A stretch of 64,000 bases of DNA from Trichobilharzia szidati (Eukaryota; Platyhelminthes; Trematoda; Strigeidida; Schistosomatidae), in contig OX235273.1 in the NCBI GenBank assembly GCA_944472155.2, positions 105,856,582-105,920,581 on the forward strand, written 5' to 3'. A model generated the notes under the pieces. It saw only the letters and a list, made by a program, of their open reading frames with translations, ran no database searches and was not told where the DNA came from. Made by a program: the position numbers and the translations under genes. Shown here in pieces: positions 56,490 to 64,000 of the stretch (within the stretch, counting starts at the first letter, position 1; each line of letters opens with the position of its first letter).

Positions 56490-56620
56490 AATAATAGCTT
56501 TATTCTGGACAGTATTCATGTAATAAGCAGAATTTTCAGCGAATTTTATTCCATGATATTTTCGCTTCATATAATATCTTCAAGTAAAATATTAATCGAC
56601 AGTATGTCCTGTGAAACAAC
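56490..56620 (-). repeat. Unnamed dispersed repeat R (copy 2)
   Basis: AATAATAATAGCTTTATTCT and the following bases resemble 37,590-37,780. Confidence 0.35.
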
Positions 56621-57160
56621 GCTCTCTGATGTGAAACGCAAACTATTCCACTTATGATATATCTGCTTTGTCTCCTTCAAGAAATCCACGATATCGATCT
56701 AGTTGAAAGTCAATTGTAAGATGTTCAGAAGTACATTTTGAGACCCAAGGATAAAACGGAAGAACAGTTATCTCATGTATAGGGACATGTTGTCACCCAC
56801 AATCAGGCCCTTCCTCAAGTTTAGTAGGAACCTGCGAATCAGGAGCTTGTAAATATTTAAAATATACACAAGAGTAGATAATACCACTGGAGGTTATATT
56901 CTTAATCGATTAAAACAAACCGAATGAGAAAAAATATATGCAAAGGGAGATGAAAGCTTTTGGAGACCGTGTTGGTCATAGTATACTAGAGTAAGTAGTG
57001 GAAAATTATCGCTTTCAGAGATCTTAGATGGATTATCCAGTAGAGAGAATAGTTTGTCGACTAAAATGACTGTTGCATCCTACACGTTTTACATTATAAA
57101 TTACGATTCATCCCTTTACTATGACTGTGGATGATTTGGGTTTCATTAAATACCCCTAAC
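56621..57160. other. No recognised feature
   Basis: AT-rich; nothing recognised. Confidence 0.35.
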
Positions 57161-57164
57161 ACTT

Positions 57165-57235
57165 CTCTAACTGATATCAGTCCGTGGGCGAACTCGCGAA
57201 AAAAATTTAATCCTTACAAACCAACTATTGAAAAT
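57165..57235 (+). mobile_element. SINE family B tail only
   Basis: CTTCTCTAACTGATATCAGT followed by CGTGGGCGAACTCGCG is the family 3' tail without the rest. Confidence 0.45.
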
Positions 57236-57384
57236 CAATCTGATACTCGCTAGTGACTGGCTTCAGGATGAAGTTTCCTGGAGTTCTAATGAGAAGTCGT
57301 GACCAGTAAAGTCCATCCGGTCAAGTATAAGGATGGATGTCTCACCGATGACATTGATTGGTTGTCGCGCTAAAAATTGAAAAT

Positions 57385-57605
57385 TGGTAGAATTTAGAAT
57401 TCATGGAATGGCCACTGAATCGGGTCCCAGTGGCTGAATGGTAAACGAGCCAGCTTGCCTTGTAACTGGAAGGTTGTGAGTTAGAACCTTGGTGGTGGAT
57501 GCGTACTGCCGATGATTTTCAAACTATGATGAAACAGCTGTCCAGTACTCCTTGCTGGCTTTCACTAGTTCTCTAACTGACATCAATCCATGATCATTTT
57601 CATAA
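57385..57605 (+). mobile_element. SINE family B, full length, hammerhead with U4-to-C change
   Basis: Head (AATTCATGGAATGGCCACTG, CCCAGTGGCTGAATGG), weak B box GAGTTAGAACC, and a 46-nt hammerhead-like fold at 57,503-57,548: GTACTG/CAGTAC stem I, CCGATGA in place of CTGATGA, weak stem II, GATGAAAC, ACAG/CTGT stem III and GTC. The tail is complete. Confidence 0.7.
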
Positions 57606-58225
57606 AAACAATTTTTTATTTTTAAGGGATACACAATTCTTCCAGTTTGAATCGGACTTTTATTTGTTTCCAAAATATTTAGGATATTTGTGAAATCGAC
57701 TGTTTTGTTTATTTTGCTTAGGTATTTAGTTGGTAAACATTTAAAAAAGGCGTTACTTGGCAACATTGTTGGAATGTAAATATTCTATTGGAACACTATA
57801 TGTGCATAAACTTTTGACTGAAGTCTCTTGGCGCGCTACAGATTATATTTTAATACAGTGCACTGTTATATAGACTACTGGTCTTTTACTTTCGTTGTAA
57901 AGAAACTAATTTTTATGGAATAAATCCTAATAACCTGGTGTTGATCAAATAGAAACGTTTGTTTTCTTGACATATACAAGGAGAGGAATTGCATTACAAA
58001 TTAGGTAGAACGTGTTACATGGGATTACTGAACTGTGATCATTTAAAGCATTTAAAATGATAAGCTAGGGTTCAACATTCAGATCAGCACAAAAAAATAA
58101 TAAAGATTATGGGATAAAATTGTCACTCGAGTTAATTTTGATAATTTGATTTTCTAGAGCGACTGAATTCGGTCCAGTAGATACCTTTTAGGGATAAGTC
58201 GCGTAAAGCTGAATAACCCAACTCC
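57606..58225. other. No recognised feature
   Basis: AT-rich; nothing recognised. Confidence 0.35.
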
Positions 58226-58229
58226 AGAA

Positions 58230-58990
58230 GGTGTTTACAAATGGAATAGACTTCATCATTCTATGCTTACTTCCTTTAACCAAAACGGGCAGTGTTCATC
58301 CATACGGTTACGGAGAAAACACCTACGGTGCCCAGTGTAATTAGCTTAACAGGAGCATAAAAGTGAATATAAGTTGTGGTTGATCCTTGATACATTGTCC
58401 AGTCATATTTCGGCTGAGAAAATATTAACTGTAAGTCAACAGCATCAAAATAGCATTTTATACACTTGGACAGACGAATTTTAATTACTTTAGCAAGTGT
58501 CATCTTTGAATACCGCGCTTGGAAGTGTGATACGACTATAAGCAGCTTCTTTCTTCATTTTTCTTTCATTGAACCTTCCGGAACATCTATTACTGAAGGG
58601 AGTTGTGCGAAGGTTCCCCACTTCTTTATCAACCTTATCTAAAACGCGAATTTCTGGAATTCTGGAACATGGGGTTACCCAACTTTTCAAGTTAATATAC
58701 TTCTCTTATAAGTATGGCTCTTAGTAGGCTAACGTTCCCAATATACCGTCCCCTTTTCTATCTAGAATTACATCTAAGAAGTGAAATTTGGAATCGAAAT
58801 AATTATTTTGAATGGGCTGTTCTTAAAGTTCTCTATGAAGGTATTCACCGTGGTTTGTCTTAAAACAAACCCTTAGGGTCTGTGACCCTTTTATTTTAGA
58901 TTTCATCATTAAATCTAAATCGCGTATCAACAGTATCCCCCTTGGAATAATTAGTTGGCATTTCAACGTTTGTGCTTTTGAAGTGAATGT
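58230..58990 (-). mobile_element. Penelope-like element remnant, minus strand
   Basis: In broken minus-strand frames: a KFHFLDVIL-like RT segment near 58,790, NLKSWVTPCSRIPEIRVLDK (58,690), SAVFKDDTLAKVIKIRLSKC, then YIHSLLCSC and NYTGHRRCFLRNRMDEHCPF, the GIY-YIG region with its R and EH residues, ending near 58,250. Confidence 0.55.
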
Positions 58991-59024
58991 AACAGAATTA
59001 AAGATATACAATGACTGATGTCTG

Positions 59025-59280
59025 ATGCACAAAAGGTGGCGCTCTCAGCCCAGGTGAGCTGGCTGATGACACTTTGATGTTTAAAACGATTAGTGGGAAC
59101 ACCTTCATCACTCACTAAGAAATGCAGATACATCCAGTTTATGAGTCCGAAATGGGACGAAATCCTCTCGTCCTGCATTCCACCGCTAAGTACCATACAC
59201 CAAATTGCTTCAAGTTCATTTTCAGCCATCGTCGAAGCATCCTCACAAGGTGCCGATATGTCTGACATGGCCGAACATTA
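59025..59280 (+). mobile_element. Sm-alpha-type SINE, near complete, ribozyme decayed
   Basis: AAAAGGTGGCGCTCTCAGCC, weakened A and B boxes, CATCACTCACTAAGAAATGC, then at 59,129-59,185 CATCCAGTTTATGAGTCC, GAAATGGGACGAAATC and CGTCCTGCATTCCAC. Stem II and GACGAAA are kept, but the CTGATGAG half reads TTTATGAG, so the ribozyme should be inactive. It ends in the CGATATGTCTGACATG segment of the family. Confidence 0.65.
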
Positions 59281-59449
59281 GATTAGAGGTACAGTACAAT
59301 TTGAAGTATTCACCACTCAACTCGCTTTCAACTTCAGTGCCTTCTGTGTGATAGAAGAATCATGGAAACTCGCCATTTCATGTGAGTCACAAATGTGACC
59401 TAAAATTTGAAGAGATTTAAGTAAAAAACGTTCTACAAGGATTGGTGAC

Positions 59450-59695
59450 TAATTTTTTAGTATTCCTTTAAGTTCCCAGTGGAACACAGGGCTTCAAGCT
59501 AGTGCTTTGAAGTTTCTGTAACAGTGTTTATTTCTACAGGATGGGGTTGCAGGCTTAATGCCAAACCTTTCCTCTTTACCAGCTGTATTACTGGCTTAGT
59601 GAGGTAAAGGGGTGCGTTGGTGGCCGGGGATCGAGCCTAGGACCATGTGTATGGTCAGTGAGCGTCCTAACAGCTGTGTCACCGACGCATATGGT
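59450..59695 (-). mobile_element. SINE family C2: tRNA-like head plus RTE 5' and 3' segments
   Basis: Minus strand: tRNA-like head 59,688-59,614 (GCGTCGG/CCAACGC, B box GGCTCGATCCCC), then TTAAGCCTGCAACCCCATCC and CTGTTACAGAAACTTCAAAG, which match the RTE leader just before the ORF start at 4507. Next comes GCTTGAAGCCCTGTGTTCCA CTGGGAACTTAAAGG, which matches RTE 3' ends. A tRNA-headed element with both RTE ends but no coding core. Confidence 0.6.
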
Positions 59696-59699
59696 GATT

Positions 59700-60530
59700 G
59701 CATCAATCTGACTGAGATCTAACTGTCATGGAAACAGTCAGATTATTGGCTTCAAAAGACACACACACAGTACGAATCAATGAACTATAACCGACCACTG
59801 AATAACGTTATTTCTCTTGAATACTTCTTATCTTATTTTATCACTTACTACTTAAATAAATAAGTAGAGCTGAAACAATTTTGATATACATGTGTAAAGT
59901 TGTTCCTACTTAACTCTCTATTTTCTATAATATTGGCAAAATCTATGTAAACAATGTCCTTCACATTATATCAAAACAACATTCATTATTGCTGACGCAA
60001 AAAAGCAAAATAAATACGAAGGAGTTTTCTATTGATATTTTCAACATAAGATTATATATTTCAGTCGTGTACTCTAATTTTTAGAATACATATTTGATAA
60101 AACTACGAATGTACTTACTGTTTTCAACATTTTTGAAACTTTGGTGTTTCTTACAGTGTTTCACTGAAATTTAAATGGTTAAATGTAGATACCACACGCA
60201 TAGATGCATATATACATTTATAAACTGGTCGTAACGACGATTTTCCCTATATTTTTTAATAGTATACGCTACTGGTGACATTTATCCCTACAATCGCTTT
60301 AATCAATGCAGTTTAAACTACCTACAGGAAATGTTTTTTTCGTTAAAATACCTTGAAAATGGGTAAATCTTTGAGGAAAATATTTTGCCAATGCATAAGG
60401 TTAAGATAGTAAAACTAATTTTTTTTAAAAAAAACCTATTTATATTGAAACAGATACTGATTTTTCCTTGTTATTTATCCTGAATCTACTGAAAAACAGT
60501 GATGACTCGTGCTAAGTAAATTACGAATTG
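59700..60530. other. No recognised feature
   Basis: AT-rich; nothing recognised on either strand. Confidence 0.4.
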
Positions 60531-60539
60531 AGAGAATTT

Positions 60540-60685
60540 GGAATTTATGGACTTCAGCCGGTAGTTCCAGGATTAGTACTCCCATGAGTACATACTATTG
60601 AAGAATCCCAGAGTGGTACTGAGCAGTTGTCCAATACTTTTGGTTATCCATTGGTTCTGTAGTTGAAGCCACCGCATGACTAAAT
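60540..60685 (+). mobile_element. SINE family B, 3' part, decayed
   Basis: GTACATACTATTGAAGAATC, GAGCAGTTGTCCAATACTTT and CATTGGTTCTGTAGTTGAAG are degenerate ribozyme and tail segments. Confidence 0.4.
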
Positions 60686-61185
60686 CTGTAATCAAATAAA
60701 AGACTAAGAGCTTTTTGTTTAATCTGTTTTACGGCATTAATAGTGATGCCATTCGAAATTGGAGTTTTCAGTTTCAAACGAATTCACTTAATTGACAGTT
60801 GATGACATCAGTGTGATAAGGAGTGTGTGATTTAAGTGTATGTCAGTTGAGAGATTTATCATTACCTGTGAGACTCTTCCAGAATGCCTTGACTCATATC
60901 AGTAGTTACATAGAATACACATCAATCATTACTGCTTGGTAGCCAGAGTGGTGTTATTTAACACCAGACAGCCACTTTGCCCCATTTAGAGCTGACTTCA
61001 TTATCTGTGTACCCGGTTTCACTTAGCTAAGATAGCTGAATTAGTTTAAACTATTCAATTTCTATCTAGCTACTTGAATGAACTGATAATACTGTTCATC
61101 AGATTTTCAGTTTTCAAATTAATTTATTCTCAGGCTAGACAGTTTTGGAAGAGATTTCACTAAACCTTAGTTATTTGTTCAATTG
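60686..61185. other. No recognised feature
   Basis: AT-rich; nothing recognised. Confidence 0.35.
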
Positions 61186-61189
61186 AATT

Positions 61190-61400
61190 TTAGATTTCCC
61201 CATCGGTTGATTGCACGGAAGTGCTCCGTCTCAGGTTGACATGTCGGTTTCTTGTGCAGATGCTTTGACGATGTCTGGGCATGTAGTTAGAAATAAATTG
61301 GTGGATGGTGACTAGCAGGTACATTCAGATGACGAGTCCCAAATAGGACGAAATGCGCATCCTGGATTCCACTGCTAGTCACCACCTATCAATCAAACTG
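61190..61400 (+). mobile_element. Sm-alpha 3' pieces with a hammerhead one base from intact
   Basis: At 61,323-61,367 the hammerhead has a perfect GTCC/GGAC stem II, GAAA, ATGC/GCAT stem III and an ATC cleavage triplet, but the core starts ATGACGA where CTGACGA is expected. CTGGATTCC follows. The ribozyme lies between TTGGTGGATGGTGACTAGCA (61,298-61,317) and its inverted copy in 61,372-61,394. Upstream, 61,195-61,290 is the Sm-alpha tail in the opposite orientation. Confidence 0.65.
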
Positions 61401-61689
61401 TTAGTTATTTATGCTTAACTTCTTGATCACCATTTGTGATGTCAACCAGATTTGAATAACCTGGGTATCCAAATGGCGAAGCTGTTTGAAAATTGAAACT
61501 TTGGTTCTTCAACTTCGAGTATTCACCTTTCCTCACACAACTGATCAAGGAGTAAACTTTTCACCCATCTCAGTAAGTATAATAAACATACATAGAAACT
61601 TGTCAAATCCCCTCACCGTCACAGAGTCTTTGCTGATCTGGAAGAATCACAGACGAAATTATATACTGCTCAAATCATGTACACTGAAA

Positions 61690-62075
61690 CGTCAAGGCGA
61701 GCTAGCCCGTAGACCATTGAGCCACTGAGACCCGATCCAATGGCCGGTAAATGAATTCTAAATTCTGCCAATTCACGACATAGCGTGACCATTTCGCAAT
61801 GTCTTCCTCACTATGCCGTGAAATGACAGAAGTTAGAAATCATTTACTGGCTATTGGATCGGGTCTCAGTGGCTCATTGGTCTACGAGCTAGCTCGCCTT
61901 GTAACCAGAAGGTCCTGGGTTCGAACCCTGGTGGAGGGCGCGTACTGAAGAAGAGTCCCAAATTAGGACGGAACAGCTGTCCAGTCCTTCCAGGTTTTCT
62001 AGTGGTTCGCTAATTGATATCAGCTCATGATGAAATCCTCCATCCAATCAAACAAAATCTCTACAAAACCAATAC
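61690..62075 (+). mobile_element. SINE family B with its own head inverted upstream (91-bp palindrome arms)
   Basis: The plus-strand copy runs from about 61,811: head CGGGTCTCAGTGGCTCATTG, B box GGGTTCGAACCC (61,918-61,929), hammerhead region at 61,945-61,986 with GTCCCAAATTAGGAC kept but CTGATGA lost and GAAAC changed to GGAAC, then the tail. 61,693-61,783 is the inverted head of a second copy, leaving about 27 nt between the arms. Confidence 0.7.
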
Positions 62076-62079
62076 TTTA

Positions 62080-62093
62080 ATATATATATATAT
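62080..62093. repeat. (TA)n microsatellite
   Basis: Short TA run directly after the family B tail, possibly its original 3' simple-repeat end. Confidence 0.7.
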
Positions 62094-62099
62094 TCCACA

Positions 62100-62695
62100 T
62101 AAGTTCAGATTATGTGAAACATCTCAGTCTCAGGAATCTAAGCTTTCTTATATAACAAATCCAAATAAAATAAAGAGTTGATTTGTAAATCTATCCGATC
62201 AGTTCAATAATCTTACACTCTTCTATTGAAATTTCCATCATATTAAGTATAAATAAACTTTAATATGATATATTACTGGTAGAATAATATGAGTAGTGGA
62301 TACCACTCATGTTAATCAATGATGCGTGTTAGCTACACTGAATTGATGTATACATCAGACAGTATTTTTCTCGTTTGAAATCGAAGTCACCACTGGTGTA
62401 TCTGGTTGCTGTGACTAGTCATATCAATCAAGTAGATGTTAATAGTATCATGGATTCATGCTTCTTTCTTGGTTACGATTTTGGTAACAAACAGACCACC
62501 TAATCTGGGTTGGGAGGAAGCTTCTCTCGCATAAATTTCAAATCGTTAATCTGATTAAATAAACTCCCGTTTCGCAATTATTAACGCATTTGAGGAAACC
62601 AAAGCCGTAGTACAGAGATAAGGCTCTTTTCATCAGATTCATTGTTATTAGTTGTACATTTACATTTATATACAACATTTTCATAAAAAAGCGCA
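62100..62695. other. No recognised feature
   Basis: AT-rich; nothing recognised. Confidence 0.35.
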
Positions 62696-62699
62696 GCAC

Positions 62700-63240
62700 T
62701 AAAGCCACCAATTGTCATAAGCCGAAGCAGCCCAAATTATCATCAGTTCTGAAAAAGGTCTTGATCTTACAACGTAAGTTCCTCGGGGATAACAGCAGAG
62801 AGATACTAACACATTGTCTTAGAAATGAGGTAAAAAGAGCATTCAGTGCTGGTGAATGATGCTGTGTCTTCAAAACAACGCCTATTTTGCTTTTGTGAGT
62901 AAAATATAAACTGCCTAATTTCGGCTCTTCTATGCATATCTACCAATTTGACTGCTCCTGTGGAGCCAGTTATAAAGGCCGTAAGATTAGGCGTGTTTCT
63001 CGTCGGATTTCCAAATATCCCCTTGCGTGATTGAGTAAAGAACAAACAAAATCTATTCACACAGCGCTATTCCATCTAATCTTGTGGATACAGAACACAA
63101 GATTGATGTTAACCAGGCTTTCAGGGTCATTTACCGCATACCAACAAATCTAAACTTCGCCTTAGGAGTTCGTTTACTAAATATTGCTGAGGCTGGCCGT
63201 TGGGATCCACATTAAGAAGCCTAATTTATGTGTCTAAAAG
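62700..63240 (+). mobile_element. Penelope-like element remnant with GIY-YIG, plus strand
   Basis: Broken frames give CLRNEVKRAFSAGE (62,815), PNFGSSMHIYQFDCSCGASY (about 62,910-62,970), KGRKIRRVSRRISKYPL, then after a stop KIDVNQAFRVIYRIPTNLNF and VRLLNIAEA (63,100-63,190). The two Cys of the DCSCGASY motif are present; YIG is changed to YKG. Third Penelope sequence type in the window. Confidence 0.65.
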
Positions 63241-64000
63241 AAGCTAGTTCATACATTGTCCTTACCTCAGCTATCTAGGTTCGAATGATTCTCAATTTTT
63301 ATAGAAATGTTCCTGATTTTAGTCGATATTCTATTCGCTAGTATAATTTTATTATTATTATAATTTAAGCATCCTGAATGAACTGTAATTCCATTGATCT
63401 TACTTTGCAAGTCGATATTATTTAAAGAAGACTAATATTGTTATTGACTACTATTCTAGAATATTCTATGTATGTAAACATATATATATATATACATAAT
63501 TGTAGAGCCAGCAGAGGAAATTATCGAAAAGGATATTCTTTGCTCAATTATTTTGTGTTTTATAGATGTCTGAATGAATATTTTCGCTATAAACATAGTT
63601 GTTAGTGCTATTCAGTGCATAAAAATAGTTGAGTACGTGTATTAGAGTTACGCAGTAGTGTGGATAATTTAAAGGATAAGTTGTAGTCAGGATGCACATA
63701 GAGACGAAGGAAAATATGCAATTGTGTAGGAGTTTTAGGGAAATATAAAAGTTATGAGGGATTAGATAGACAATCAAAGAAGAATCAGGTGAGTTGAAAT
63801 GAATACGGTCGATACTATGCTAGTAGGAGTGGTGATAAATAATCATTGCTTTCGGTATGCATAGCTCACGTTTTCCTATTTGAATGACTAGAAGTTCAGC
63901 AGTGCAAGGGGTACGAAGGTGCACTGACTTTGGTAGTTTAACGTTCACTTTGTAGATTACTTTGAAGGAGGCGTTTGTTGAGATGGAATGACCATTGTTG
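63241..64000. other. No recognised gene
   Basis: AT-rich with (TA)n at 63,481-63,495; a 77-codon minus-strand frame at 63,777-63,544 has no recognisable feature. Confidence 0.4.

Overview
The window looks like gene-poor, repeat-rich DNA from a schistosome-type flatworm (blood fluke, Schistosoma or a close relative). This is inferred from the repeats: relics matching the Sm-alpha hammerhead SINE known from Schistosoma, many 5'-truncated RTE-clade (SR2-like) retrotransposons, Penelope-like elements with GIY-YIG endonucleases, and a BEL/Pao LTR retrotransposon. The DNA is AT-rich. I found no convincing host protein gene, rRNA or functional tRNA gene. Nearly every recognisable coding stretch belongs to a transposable element, so the window is probably intergenic DNA or a very large intron.

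Layout. Positions 1-3110 hold a composite of old RTE and SINE fragments that is repeated, in the same orientation, at about 45,895-48,515. Positions 3141-4750 hold a tRNA-like SINE, a 500-N assembly gap and the endonuclease end of an RTE. Positions 4920-8690 hold a Penelope remnant, several hammerhead-bearing SINEs, microsatellites and a decayed RTE tail.

Positions 8737-26270 are the centrepiece: a tandem array of one deleted BEL/Pao element, with nine LTRs alternating with eight internal regions and a period of about 2.0-2.25 kb. Each internal region has a 5' minisatellite of GTACTGA/TCAGTAC hairpins (4 to 9 copies) and a 399-codon frame. That frame fuses a gag-like coiled coil to the N-terminal half of reverse transcriptase. 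Motif C, RNase H and integrase are absent. Four units have the frame open; four carry one extra A that splits it. The last LTR alone carries a 39-bp GT...AG insertion that looks like a micro-intron.

Positions 26,400-64,000 are a patchwork of RTE 3' ends on both strands, five further Penelope fragments, Sm-alpha copies, a second hammerhead SINE family (called family B here) often arranged head to head as palindromes, and a third tRNA-like SINE family (family C) whose body on two copies appears to be stitched from RTE 5' and 3' ends. Between these lie AT-rich stretches of 300-1000 bp in which I recognise nothing.

How the parts relate (inference): the short elements would depend on proteins from full-length RTE, Penelope and BEL elements elsewhere in the genome. 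The only clues to very recent activity or amplification are in the BEL array, whose units are almost identical. The rest is decayed. All names rest on reading motifs by eye; no database search was run.
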